Source: Gari tellinella (taxonomy: Eukaryota > Mollusca > Bivalvia > Cardiida > Psammobiidae). From it: a stretch of DNA of 64,000 nucleotides. The notes under the pieces were generated by a model. The model made no database searches, was not told the DNA's origin, and worked only from the letters and a program-made list of their open reading frames with translations. Shown piece by piece: positions 12,999-24,620 of the stretch (its first letter is position 1; each line of letters starts with the position of its first letter). The DNA lies in assembly GCA_922989275.2 (NCBI GenBank), contig OV277868.1:18286291-18350290 (forward strand), written 5' to 3'. The position numbers and the translations under genes were made by a program.

Positions 12999-13138
12999 TC
13001 ATGGCATGTCGTGTAGACGGGTTACATCCACCTGATTTGTGTTCAGTGAATATATCTGAGAAATTCTAGGGGGGATGTAAAGTCGAAAAGTTCAAATTAA
13101 GGTCAGAAATGAGGTCAAAGGTCAACGAGTGCAGATTT
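12999..13138 (+). repeat. Left inverted end of the 4.9-kb element
   Basis: It starts TCATGGCATGTCGTGTAGAC and contains ATTCTAGGGGGGATGTAAAG and GAGTGCAGATTT. The reverse complement of 17800-17935 follows the same order of blocks with moderate divergence. Confidence 0.8.
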
Positions 13139-13229
13139 TTGCATACCATAATATATATTATATACCTAACTGTATTTACATTTCAAATATATCAAATGAA
13201 CTATTATTGGTTACAATTAGTTCACAAAT

Positions 13230-14060
13230 ATCTGTAATTGCTAAATATTATCAAAAAAGTAAACTATTACAGTCAATGTTCTTTTCCAGGGGCAATAACT
13301 CTGATTTTCCTCTTTCTTTTTTATATTTTTATAGCTATTTTTTCGTTATTTTTGTCTGTGTTCTAATGACATCAAATTATTTTTATGTTTCTTTACACCT
13401 TTGACATAAAGCAGCAATTCCATATGCAAATTAAAGTAAATATTACAGCCAATGCCCTTTTCCAGGGGCAATAACTCTGATTTTTCTCTTTCTATTTTAT
13501 TTTTTATGGGAACTTGTTTTCGTTATTTTTTGACTGCTATCTTATAAACTCAAACTTTTTTATGTTTCTTTACACCTTTGACATAAAACAACGATTCAAT
13601 ATGCAAATAAAAGTAAATATTACACTCAATGCTCTATTCCAGGGGCAATAACTCTGATTTTTCTGTTCCATATTTAATTTTGAATGGGAATTTGTTTTCG
13701 TTATTTTCTTACTGTTAATGTTTTTTATGTTTGTTTACACTTTTGACATAAATGAGCAGTTCAATATGCAAATAAAAGTTAATATTACTGTCAGTGTTCT
13801 TTTCCAGGGGCAATAACTATGGTTTTTCTATTCCTATTATATATTTTATGCGAATTGTTTGCGTTATTTTTGACTGTTTTCTTATATTATCGAACTTGGA
13901 TTTTGGTTTACTTAGTACACTTTTAATAAAAGCAAAAACTAAAATGTAATATTACAGTCAATGTTCTTTCTAGGGGCAATAACTCTAGTTTTTCTCTTTC
14001 TTTTTTATTGTTATTTTTGTTCATTTGTTATTTATTGTCTGTTTTCTTATAAAATCAAAC
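13230..14060. repeat. Tandem repeats of about 170-180 bp
   Basis: Five diverged units, each with TTCCAGGGGCAATAACTCTG (starting near 13287, 13462, 13638, 13803 and 13970), a TTCGTTATTTTTGACTG block and a TTTACACCTTTGACATAAA block. Confidence 0.8.
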
Positions 14061-15099
14061 TTCTTTTATGTACATGTATATCTACACCATTGACATGAAG
14101 CAGCAATTAACTATGGAATTCATCACTGAAATATGCGTTTTAGGGTATAAATACAGACAACCCCGTTATATAAAATCAGCCATTGGATTGTGTGCAAATG
14201 AGTTTCTCTTAAATTCACTTTGGGGAAATGATCATAATATTAAGTTTTACTTTCTTAGGAACACTCGATTGACATGAACATACAGAATGGATGACTATGT
14301 TAGGTTCGAATTGCTATATAATGGCATCGTTGGTTTTGTGACAAATCCAAGGATTATCACTATGTATCTGGCTAAAACATGGTGTATTTACAATTTTGTG
14401 ACGGGAAATTGTGCTTTATAGTCTGTATACGTGTAATTTTAACAAATAACATATGAGTTAGATGTAAATAGTCAGTATAATTATTCACATACTTTAACGT
14501 ACAGTTTTACAAATGAACGATTACAATACCAATATCCATTTAGAGATATTTGAACTAAAAAGAACAATCACAAACCATTCACTCGTGGTATCATTTGACC
14601 AAGCTTGCAAAGAACTTTACAGATCTTTCATCGCCAATTCGATGTACTTTGACATGCATAATGCTTCATAATGAAACAATCCGATCACCGATCTACATAC
14701 ATTCAGTTTACAATGACGCGTCTAGCAAAAGTGAGTATGCGGGGATTCACAAACCACATTTATACATGCATACTTGTTGGCTTTTATAGCAAGCACATCT
14801 TGCCGAGCTGCATTTTTTCTTGCAATAGCAAGACGCGAGTTGCATGTATGTCATTGGGATAGAGGGATTCTTATCCAATTGGGGGTGATACATAGATAGT
14901 AGGGTGGGGTTCCAAGGCTGTCTTGACTTTCATGAGTTGCCTATACCGGCATGTGTCTATATACCAGTAAAGGTATGGAAACCTATGATGTTATGTCGAC
15001 TTTGAGTGCATCATATATTTTGTTAACAAGGAATCATCCCCTTTGCTTTGCTGCACCGGCTAACATCCATGTTACCACGTCATTTCCTACAAAGCATCA

Positions 15100-15775
15100 A
15101 CAGTATTACGTCTGTGTCCCTGCATATTACAATCAGACGATCAAACCCGCTTGCAACAGCATCCTTAGCAGGGAATATCATTCTAGTGTCAGCTTCTTCA
15201 TGATCACCCGACAATTTATCAGCATGAAGCTATTTGACTTTGCATTTATAACGTCTACGAATGTTACCCCTGCTACAACAAGCAACCCATCTGGTAACAA
15301 TGTGTCACTCAGATGATAGAAACTCGACAATGTATTTCTACTTTTCGTCGAGCACAAGGTATGGTTCTCTAACATGCGGTAGTGGGTCTTCTGGACCTGT
15401 GATTTTTTCCAGTGGCAGCTTTGATAGACATGCTCCCAAGGTATCAACTGTGACATCAATGCGTGTAGGTGTGCCTGTGAAATGGGAATATACCGAGTGA
15501 ACAAAGTTTTGAGCATACTCTCCGAATGTCTGACATCCTTGAGGTCTGCCTCGAGCTTGAATAAAAGCATGACCATATACATGTACTATAACACATGTAT
15601 ATTTCTGATAGTCAGGTATCTGTTTTTGCGATTTCAAATCACTGGTCTATTGTTAGAATATCCAGAATTCGGGACTGAACTGTCTGGTTCATTACTCCAT
15701 TTGATTTTGCCGATGCTAGTGGAGCTGAGGACAGCTCATGCTTCAGTACATCGTCATTCTGCATGGTTAGGCCTG
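15100..15775 (-). pseudogene. Broken copy of repeated invertebrate HEEADTR/RDTDV protein
   Basis: Reading the minus strand in shifting frames gives, in order: VLKHEL (about 15740), FGEYAQNFVHSVY and TRIDVTVD (15530-15470), PLPHVRE then EFLSSE (15400-15305), DHEEADTRM (15205-15179) and, in the same frame 28 codons on, RDTDV (from 15121). This order matches a family of uncharacterised proteins that I recall as highly repeated in molluscan, annelid and coral genomes. That recollection was not checked. Conserved acidic residues (DHEEADTR, DTDV) suggest a metal-dependent enzyme, possibly nuclease-like, but this is inference. At least three frame changes and internal stops show that it is dead. It sits centrally in the long-inverted-end element and may have been its cargo or its transposition gene. 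Confidence 0.65.
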
Positions 15776-17799
15776 AACTAGCTTCATTAAACATACATTG
15801 TAGGAGTACGCGGTCAGGTTTTATCTGTTTCGAAACCTGTTGCTTGTCTGATCTCGTGTCTTTATAAATACTTGCTTATGTATTTGACTTTGTTTTTTTG
15901 GTTGGAGCAAAACGTCGATGTTGCACTCTTTTAATCAATAATTTGTAAACTGCTTAACCAATGAACGGCTTCTGCAATCTCATCGCGTCCAACAAATCAT
16001 TGCTAATGTCTTATGTTGCAGCATCCTTTAAATCTGTCTCCACACTTGTCGAAATGCAAAATACATCTAACAAACCGACCAATGCAGCAAGGGCTTAGAA
16101 CTACCTTTGTTAAAAGATCTTGGTATACAGAAAGAGTTGGTTCCATTTGTACAACAATCAAACATGAGCTGGTTTCCCGTAGTGAAGTTAATATTTTTGT
16201 AAATTGACCCAGTGAGATCTCAACATACACAATCAACCCATTATATTATTTCGTGTTCTGTTAATTCGTATATGGTTTTCATATGGAAAGAAAAAAGGCT
16301 GCATGGACCACATCGAATGATATTCATGGAACATATGATACATTTACAAAATCCATTGTATATTTACTATTAGTTAACTTAAAATGTAGAAACAGTAAAG
16401 TCTTGAAAACATTGCGATTGCTATGTATGACAAGCCATGAGATAAGTTGTATTTAGTGCAATTATTGTGTTGAACTGGACGTGTTTGCCTGATAGTGGCT
16501 AAAACCTTACTACGTAATTCCTAAAAGCCAAGCAGCTTTGTTTAAACACACGAAAGTATTTGCATACCAAATAGCTTGTGTTTTGTGGCATTACACAAAA
16601 ATATTGGAAGTGTCCACTGTCCAGTAGAGTGTGAATGAAGGAAACATATTGCTGATACATTAGACTAGGCTGCTATTTATTAGATATACATATACATATA
16701 GTTTTGAAGATTAAGCGTTAGAGCTAAAGAAAACTGATTGCAGTGACAGATGCTGCCGTTTTTGTTCAGATTAATGAATTTGTGAATATGACAATGAACA
16801 TATATACACACACACATCATTAGCAATAATACAACATCAAACAACACATATAATATTTGCTATATACTAGGATCTACTACTTTACTATTCATAAACCATA
16901 TATATATTTGCCAAAAATAAGTCAATACCCAATTAAACAAGTTTTTTAATAAATATACAATCACAAAATTAGTGATTTTTAACACTACCTTTGACTCCGA
17001 AAGTTTCACTAATGGTCATGTATGAGAAAATATAAGAAACGAATTTAATAATTAGTGCAGAAGGTAAAGGTCATCTTAAAGCAAATAACACATTAACATT
17101 TTGTCGGTGTTGGTGATTATTCAATAAATAAATTTTCAAATCGGCCTGAAGTTGACTGAATTAGCGTTCTAGTACATTATAACACTTATTTTGACACCAA
17201 ATTGCACAACAGTTGATCATATATGTCAAATTTAAGAAATGAATTAGCTTTATCCCATATAAAATAGCGGCCATTTTGAAAACAAACACGTTTCTGTGTC
17301 AAACATTGGTCATTATGTATTAAATTAAGCTTCAAATCAATTTAAGGTCTTCGTGATTAGCTTCCTAATGCTTAAACACATATATTTCAACACTAAAAGT
17401 ATCAAATTTGGTCATACATGTCAAATGTTAGAAGAGAAATGGTATATAAGAACCGAAAATGGCGGCCATTTTGAATTTTTACGGTGCAAAAGGGCTTTTT
17501 TTTTTAAAGAAGGGCCATACCAGTATATTATGTAAACCTAATTTGATGATTGTAACATCAAGTTTATGATTTTTTTCACTAATGTGCCCAGTTATTATAG
17601 CAGAAATGAACAGAAAACGCGATTTACTGGCTTATTTTAAGAGTTATCGCCCTTGTTTGTGACTAATAATTGCTTTTTCTGTCACGAAATAATATTTCTA
17701 GATTTTTCGACCAATTATACATTCAATAAATTTAAGATTTTTATGTTATCTATGAGTGATTGCAAATAACATAAAAATTAAATTATCATATCTCTAAAA

Positions 17800-17935
17800 T
17801 CTGCACCCAATGACTTTTGACCTATTTCTGACCTGTAATACGCGCCTAAGAACTTTACACCCCCCTAGAAATGTTCGTATACATATGCTGAATACAAATC
17901 AAGTGGGTGTTGCCCGTCTACACGACATGCCATGA
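17800..17935 (-). repeat. Right inverted end of the 4.9-kb element
   Basis: It is the reverse complement of the left end at 12999-13138 and finishes GTCTACACGACATGCCATGA. Confidence 0.8.
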
Positions 17936-18296
17936 GACCAATTTTCCAGAGCCTTATTTTCGATCCGTAGGCAGACTATAACCTGCAATTTATTCCACAA
18001 TGCTAACTTGTTTAGACACACTGTTGAAATCTGTCAAATATTGCCGGTTTCCAGCAGGAAGTACATGTGTTTATTTTCACTGGGCATGTGCAGAAATTGA
18101 AGTAAGGTCAAATTCAATTTTGTTTCGAATGAACAAAAGCATGTCCATTTGCTGGAATATAGCACATTTAAGGCCTTTCGCTACCGGAAGTCGGTCTTGC
18201 GGGCGAGCGGATATGCGTCTGGACGACACAGACTTTTTTCGTACGTGTTTATACTAGACAATTTATATAAAGGAAATGTTGATATACATTAGTATA

Positions 18297-18383
18297 ATCC
18301 TTCATAGCGCAGTTAGTATAGTGGTTGACTATAGTGGTTGACTAGCAATCCAAAGGTCATAGGTTCGAGACCCATCCGATCCA
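18297..18383 (+). tRNA. tRNA-like sequence (pseudo-tRNA or SINE head)
   Basis: A perfect RNA polymerase III B box, GGTTCGAGACC, lies at 18362-18372, and an A-box-like TAGCGCAGTTAGTATAGTGG lies upstream. The anticodon-arm-like segment CTAGCAA/TCCAA would give an AGC triplet. The D-arm region holds a tandem 13-bp duplication of TATAGTGGTTGAC (18317-18329 and 18330-18342). The presumed acceptor ends do not pair, so a functional tRNA is unlikely. It is either a tRNA pseudogene or a tRNA-derived SINE head. Confidence 0.45.
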
Positions 18384-18399
18384 AATATATTTTTTTAGT

Positions 18400-19610
18400 G
18401 TCCGATTTATTGACTTGTCAATCCATAACGCAGTAATCAAGAGACATGTTATGTTTAGTCTTCGTTGATTAGTACTAGTGATGTTTACGGTCCAAGTATA
18501 TGTCCACTGACCTGTACGTTTTAGTTTAATGACTTACAAGTCAATTAAATCGGTATACATGTAAACGATTTGATCGAACTCTATAGCCACACCTTGAAGC
18601 TTATCAATACGCTAACCTTTTCAAGATCGATATTGCCCATTATAATTATGTTCAAACAATATAATAAACCTTGTATGCAAGTCCATGAATAAATAATAAT
18701 GCATTTTAATGACGAAGTTTTAATTCTAAGGTAGGTAACTGTATCTAAACAACAAATATCCCACATTTTAATAAGAAAATATGTTATTACAACAAATCCT
18801 GACTGTAATATTTTCTAATTTTTTCAGACTGACTAGTTCATCAACCATGTATTTGAATAAAATGAAAACAAATATACATTGAATGAGTCAGTTTTTTGTA
18901 ATTCAATTTTTTAGCATTTTGCAAAATTTAAATAGCTGATAACATCTTTCTGAACACCTTTATTCAAAATGTTTTTAGCTTTTCTTGTAATGAATGTTGT
19001 GGACTACTTATTGGGCGAGAATTATAGTCATTAGCTTTATTCATTTTTAAGAAAAATAAAATCATCAAAATTCTAGGTTTTTGTCAGAAAAAAGACCTTA
19101 AAGACAAACCACACGATAAATTTTGCCTATATTTACACACATTGTTTCTTAGGCTATTATCATTCTTCATGACAATTTTCATAACAATCGTATGGAAACT
19201 ACGCGCATATGCGAAGTACCTTAAACCTTCAATTTGAGCTTCTGGTTTAAAAAAAAAAATGTAAGAGTCCAAAAACCTTAAATCAATGAATCTGATTGCG
19301 CCACTGCGCAAACGGGGCTAAGAGCTGTATACTGACCCCAAAGTTATCTCCAACTGCAGTTAGTAGTTAGGTCCGACACCGGATGGAATAAAGGGAGACA
19401 ACCAGAAATACGTAGTTAATTGTAAACAGAATGAGTTTCTGCTCATTTCTGCGTGCTTCACAGTAAAATAGTAAAATCTTTCTGTAACTATCAGTATCGC
19501 TTAAACAACGCTGATTGATAGCATGAAAGTCAGGTGACAGTTTTAAAAAGGTAACTGTAAAACCGAAAACTCCTGTCATTTTATCTGAGGTATTTACCTG
19601 TCTTAAACAT
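18400..19610. other. Unassigned AT-rich region
   Basis: No gene, strong repeat or clear inverted ends were recognised. Confidence 0.3.
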
Positions 19611-19611
19611 C

Positions 19612-19862
19612 TCAACCCTTTAAACCCTAGTCCCGCATTTAGGTGTCCTTTTCAAACAGTATACATGTGAAAAGTGCACTTGTCATATACAGACAGTGAA
19701 TACCAAGATCAGAGGGCTCCTTTCGGAGCCCTCTGATCTGGGTATTCACTGTTTGTCATTGTTCAAAACATTGACAAAAACAACCCTTAAAAGTCAAAAA
19801 TGGACTATACGTAAATGGAAACTGGGATTGTCCATTTGAAGTTTCAGGGAGGAAAGAGTTAA
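19612..19862. mobile_element. TTAA-class palindromic MITE, family D (copy D1)
   Basis: The left end is TCAACCCTTTAAACCCTAG and the right end GTTTCAGGGAGGAAAGAGTTAA. The central palindrome (about 19692-19757) has arms AGTGAATACCAAGATCAGAG and GGCTCC around TTTC. It is related to the better-preserved copy at 35152-35412. Confidence 0.75.
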
Positions 19863-20186
19863 TTCATACAACTTAGAGGCCGTGTTAGAGAGCGTTCATT
19901 TGTATTTGTGTGTATATACAGTAAATACAATAATACATGTACATTTTAACAAGGAGTTTCTTTACAAAAAATATTCGACGACATGCTAGGTTGAGCTAAT
20001 AGTGTAGATTGGCGTAGAAAATTATTCAGGAAACATAATATATATGTAAATATAACTTAGGTTAGAAAGAAAAATACACATTCAAGTATAGATCTGCGAG
20101 AAAAAGCTTAGTTTTAATTAGAACTATTGTGCAAACAGTAAAACTAGCATCTGACATGAACTAAAAAAGGCAATAATTTAATATAC

Positions 20187-20510
20187 AGTGCCCTCAAAAA
20201 GAGTTTGAACAAATTGTAAATTGCAATGAAGGAAAACACTGATAACTTTTAATGAAATCCATTCAGCTATAACATAGCATAATATCATTGACTGTAATAT
20301 TGACAGTCAAACACATATACAGTTAAAAATAGGGTGTATCCACCATAATACGGACAGCAATGTTCCCATTGAGACATTTTGGAGCGTAAGTTTCAGACGG
20401 TTTGACTTGGGACCACAAGTTTCCTTTTGCAAAACAAAGCGTGACATCGGATTGACGCTTTCGATACCTGTCCCAATACTGTATGGTATTCCAAATAGGT
20501 AAAACATTCG
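20187..20510 (-). mobile_element. Possible Tc1/mariner remnant
   Basis: TACAGTGCCCTCAAAAAGAG looks like a Tc1-type terminal repeat with a TA flank. The minus strand at about 20330-20460 gives a weak transposase-like stretch (YAPKCLNGN, then RIMVDT). No right end was identified and no intact frame remains. Confidence 0.35.
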
Positions 20511-21341
20511 GTTTAAAGTGACAACCCCAATAGGGTTAAATGCGGACAGATCGGTTTAACTCGGACATGGGTATTTTTTTAAACGGACATAGATAGTTTT
20601 AATACGGACATGTCTGGAAAATACGGACGTGTTTGTCTTTTTTAAATAGAAATCATTCAAATTTTATCTCAAGTTCAGAAATTGAACTTAAACAGAATGA
20701 CAATCAATTAAATACTTTTTCACTTGAAAATTTCATCAAATCTGAGTCACCAAATACTTTAATATTCATTGAAATTCAATGTAAACATACTATCGTATTA
20801 TTTTATTTGTTTTCTAACTTAATCTTCTTTGATGATTTTCTTTTTTGTAGCACTTGCTTCATCAGTTTTGTCTTTTCATCGCTTTTCAATCCTTTCTTTT
20901 CCCGGGTAGCTTTAATCCTTTGCTCTTTCGTGTCTATACAGGTCCTGCAGTAACTGTATAGCTACCCAGTCTCACTCTTCCTTCTTGCTGGCAATCTCTC
21001 GACCAAACATAATTGGTTTTTTTATTATTATTGTAGTTGACATATCTAAACCACATGTAAGGAAATATAGCCCTACGTATATATGTTTCAATAACTCCAG
21101 ACTAGACAAACAATGCTATATATATGTTGTTACATGGTCAAAATGAGGAATATTTTTACAATGAAAGCATGTGAGGCTCAAAATCAGGGGCTTATTGCAC
21201 TGCAGTACAGAGCTGTCGTCGAATAAATCTGAATTTGATCTACACTCAAAACTGTTTGCTAGATCTACTCGGACAATGCACCACTATTTCCAAGTACATT
21301 TACTGTATGTGTGTAGTATTGTAGACAGCAGATAACATGTA

Positions 21342-21587
21342 CAGTGGAGAATCTGTTATTCTTTCCCGTTTAAACGCAAACGTACGCAAACGCAAAGCAC
21401 TAAAACGTAGAAAAGAACAACTTTTGGACAATTCTGATAATTTTTGTTTATCTTGGTGGCAAATAGTTTGGAGCCTGATCAGACGCCGGGTTACCCGGCG
21501 TCTGATCTGGCTCCAAACTGTTTGCACTGCAAATAATAGTTTTAGCGTAAACGCGTTTATTGGGAAAGAATAACAGATTCTCCACTG
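21342..21587. mobile_element. 246-bp TA-flanked palindromic MITE, family B (B1)
   Basis: The ends CAGTGGAGAATCTGTTATTC and its mirror are flanked by TA on both sides. Inside lie CGCAAACGTACGCAAACGC, a core palindrome (GGAGCCTGATCAGACGCCGG / mirror) and GCGTAAACGCGTTTATTGGG. The CAGTG start and TA target fit Tc1/mariner/pogo-type elements. Reading frames through it (about 80-95 aa on both strands) are palindrome shadows. Confidence 0.9.
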
Positions 21588-21791
21588 TACCATCCAAAGC
21601 AGACGATAATTTGTGATGTAATAATATATATCTAGTTACCTTTATCCTATCATATGTGTCTCACAGATATTTCCAAATCTGGTTATTAACGGGAGTAAAA
21701 TAGCAAATCGGACAGGCTAATATTTAAATACTTGCTCTCTCAACTATGTCTCCACTGTTTTTCAATTCAAATTATAATAGATTAAATGACT

Positions 21792-22030
21792 TTAACTTTC
21801 CCCCCTGTAACTTCAAATGGACAATTCCAGTTTCCAATTTAGCCTAGCACACCATATAGATCTAGTTAGGGTTTGTTTTTGCCCATATATTCTAATATGA
21901 GACAGTGGAGACCCTAGCCAGAGGACTCCTGTTAGTCCTTTTGGAGCCCTCTGATTTGAGTCTTCTCTGTTTGCATAGGACAAGTGTACTCCACAGATAC
22001 ACTATTTGCAGAGAACGCCTAAATGCCTGC
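21792..22030. mobile_element. Family D MITE, reversed and decayed (D3)
   Basis: It starts TTAACTTTCCCCCCTGTAAC and reads ATGGACAATTCCAGTTTCC, the reverse complement of the right end of D1. A damaged core with CCAGAGGACTCC / GGAGCCCTCTGATTTGAG follows, then GCCTAAATGC near the right end. Confidence 0.6.
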
Positions 22031-22274
22031 CTATTGTTTATATAGAGAGTGTTATTTTCTTGTTAATTGTTTTTGATTGTTTATATTGATCGTGTTATTA
22101 TTGTTAATTATATGATTTGTAAGAAATGCTTGTTTGAGGGCCTCACGGTAGATTAGTCTCCTGACTAAGTGAGTTACCCTCGTAAAATAAAGTCGTTCAT
22201 TCATTCATTCATTCATTCAACAGCCTACGTATGAGGATTTAAAATGTAATGTAAAACAACATCTACAATCTACG

Positions 22275-22499
22275 TCTTTCCCGTTTAAACGCAAACGAAA
22301 TGCAAAGCACTTAAAAACGTAGAAAAGTATACACGTTTGGACAATTCTGATAATTCATGTTTATCTTGATGGCAAATAGTTCGGAGCCTGATCAGACGCG
22401 GGGTTACCCGGCGTCTGATCTAGCTCCAAACTGTTTGCAATGGAACTTATAGTTTTAGTGTAAACGGGTTTATTGTGAAAGAATAACGTTTTTCCACTG
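22275..22499. mobile_element. Family B MITE lacking its left end (B2)
   Basis: It begins within the shell at TCTTTCCCGTTTAAACGC and keeps the core (with GACGCGGGGTTACCCGGCGT) and the right end TTTTTCCACTG. An (ATTC)n microsatellite lies just upstream at 22196-22220. Confidence 0.75.
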
Positions 22500-22549
22500 T
22501 GCATGTCGTTGATAGGAGCAAATCTTTTGAAAACGTAGACTGGATGATA

Positions 22550-22795
22550 CAGTGGAGAATCTGTTATTCTTTCCCGTTTAAACGCAAACGTACGCAAACG
22601 CAAAGCACTAAAACGTAGAAAAGTACAACTTTTGGACAATGCTGATAATTTATGTTTATCTTGGTGGCAAACAGTTTGGAGCCTGATCAGACGCCGGGTT
22701 ACCCGGCGTCTGATCTGGCTTCAAACTGTTTGCACTGCAAATAATAGTTTTAGCGTAAACGCGTTTATTGGGAAAGAATAACGTTTTCTCCACTG
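22550..22795. mobile_element. 246-bp family B MITE (B3)
   Basis: Both CAGTGGAGAA ends and TA flanks are present. The layout and length match B1, and the core is intact with one arm ending GGCTTCAAACTG. It lies only 50 bp from B2. Confidence 0.88.
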
Positions 22796-22799
22796 TAAT

Positions 22800-23560
22800 A
22801 CACACATCAGTAAAAATTTAACTTGCTTGGGGTATAGGGTAATCCGTATAAAGATATTGTCAATTAGAGTGTGATGCCTTCATGAAAGTTGATTCATACA
22901 TCGAAAACTATCAGGACTGTGAATTGAATTATTTCCCTTTACTTGGTTTGCGTTTAATTGGTGTAAATCCACTGGCACAGGTTTATTTGTATATATTTAC
23001 ATTCAGTCTGTAAAGTCTTAATGTAATCCTTTTAAAAATTTGCAGGTCATCCCTCGATGAACCTACACTTCGGAACTGGTTTTAGCCAGTTCGGATTTCC
23101 CCCGTGCTATTCGTGGACTTCTTCAAATAAACTTCATCGGGCACTTAACACTATGCTCCCATTGGTCGACGGTCATATGACACTAGCGGAGTGATACAGA
23201 CCCACAGGTCGTTGCCATCGCGTTGCTATGTGTGTAAATGGTTTAAGAAAACAACCGCGACCTGTATTTTTAGAATGTGCTTTGGCAATAGATATTCAAG
23301 TTGCACTGTTATTAGTTTGCCTTGTAAAGTCTTTTCCATTTACAGAGAGAAAGTTTACCCTAAAAAATCCTGATTTTTTAATACAGTTAGAGTACATGTA
23401 GTTGGGACTACTTTCTCACCATATTTAGAAACTGGAATGGCTATTACATCGACATTACATCTATCAAACCTCTTTGACCGGTATATGATAAATTCTTATA
23501 CAGAAAAACAAATCTGGCCAATAAACACATGAAATTGACAAGACAGAAAATATAAATATA
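22800..23560. other. Unassigned region
   Basis: No gene or element was recognised. Confidence 0.3.
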
Positions 23561-23564
23561 AATA

Positions 23565-23729
23565 TAAGGAATAAACAACATCTCTTTGCCGCTCATGACG
23601 GTATGACTACATTAGCTTCGGGGGGTAAATTTAACGAAAACGCCCATCGGGCGTTTACGCAATTTACCCCCTGCGAAGCTAATGTAGTCATACCGTCATG
23701 AACGTCAAAAATATGTTGTTTATTCCTAT
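23565..23729. mobile_element. Foldback element, near-complete 165-bp palindrome
   Basis: AGGAATAAACAACAT is mirrored by ATGTTGTTTATTCCT at the edges. Inner arms CATGACGGTATGACTACATT and AGCTTCG...GGGGGTAAATT are mirrored around CGCCCATCGGGCG. Almost the whole element can fold on itself. It is the only copy of this type seen in the window. Confidence 0.85.
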
Positions 23730-23733
23730 AATA

Positions 23734-23760
23734 TGTGTGTGTGTGTGTGTGTGTGGGGCG
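23734..23760 (+). repeat. (GT)n microsatellite
   Basis: A short GT run passes into GGGGCGGGGG. Confidence 0.9.
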
Positions 23761-23838
23761 GGGGTTAATTAAATGGTAACATAAATATTGTCCTGGTCAT
23801 AAGCATTGTTTAAATGGTACCGATATAGTGGATGTTAG

Positions 23839-24094
23839 TCGTAGATCGTAGAGTGTGACGAGTATGGGGATATATCCGGTCGTACAGTGGAGAAAACCCG
23901 GCGTCGGATCAGGCTCCAAACTGTTTGCCACCAAAATAAGCAAGAATTATCAGAATTGTCCAAAAGTTGTTCTTTTCTACGTTTTAGTGCTTTGCGTTTG
24001 CGTACGTTTGCGTTTAAACGGGAAAGAATAACAGATCATCCACTGTTGTCGTAGATCGTAGAGTTTGACGAGTATGGGGATATATCCGGTCGTA
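23839..24094. mobile_element. Internally deleted family B MITE between 46-bp direct repeats (B4)
   Basis: MITE 23885-24045 keeps both ends (CAGTGGAGAA and ATCCACTG) but has lost the left half of its core. It is bracketed by a 46-bp direct repeat, 23839-23884 and 24049-24094 (TCGTAGATCGTAGAG...GATATATCCGGTCGTA), with one mismatch. Normal family B copies show only a TA duplication. Confidence 0.85.
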
Positions 24095-24620
24095 TGGGGT
24101 AAATAGATGACGATATCGATTTTTCTAAAGATAAACGCTCGCCTACTTCTTAAAAATTGCGAAACACCATTCCCTGATAGAAAAACTATGGTGAACTGGT
24201 ACATTTCTGACACCAGTTAACCGCTTATCATGATAGATCCCTGTTAATATCTTACATAAATACTCAACTAGATAGTTTTCGCAAAAACTGTCGCTTTAAT
24301 TTTCAGGTTATTATCTGTAAAGTTGAATGTAGAAGGTTTTCACGATAACCACATACATATATGAACACGAACTTTGTCATGGTATTGATTTAAACTGCCA
24401 CCACTAAACGAATTTATCTAGTTACTGAACTGGACAATTAACTAGAAACATTTCGTGTTATAAGTTATCTAAATGTAGAAAATAGCTTTCGGATGACTTG
24501 GGTAGGGACAGAATATCATGTCATGCCACCATGCAGCAGTTCCATTTTGGTAGTATCGTATAAGATTTGTTTTGGGACCGAAACTATTTTCAGTTCAATG
24601 CTAATATACTAGTCTTAGAT

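Larger units (their letters stand above)
12999..17935. mobile_element. 4.9-kb element with long inverted ends
   Basis: Inverted ends of about 140 bp enclose 4.9 kb. The left interior (13230-14060) has tandem blocks with CCAGGGGCAATAACTCTGAT. The middle holds a frameshifted minus-strand pseudogene (15100-15775). The right interior has repeated GGCCATTTTGAA phrases (near 17270 and 17463) and GAGTTATCGCCCTTG. Such size and architecture suggest a large DNA transposon that carried the now broken gene. The class could not be assigned. Confidence 0.6.

Noticed and set aside
14951..15316. 121-aa plus-strand frame within the 4.9-kb element
   Set aside because: It is antisense to the DHEEADTR/RDTDV fossil, whose ordered motifs are a better explanation.
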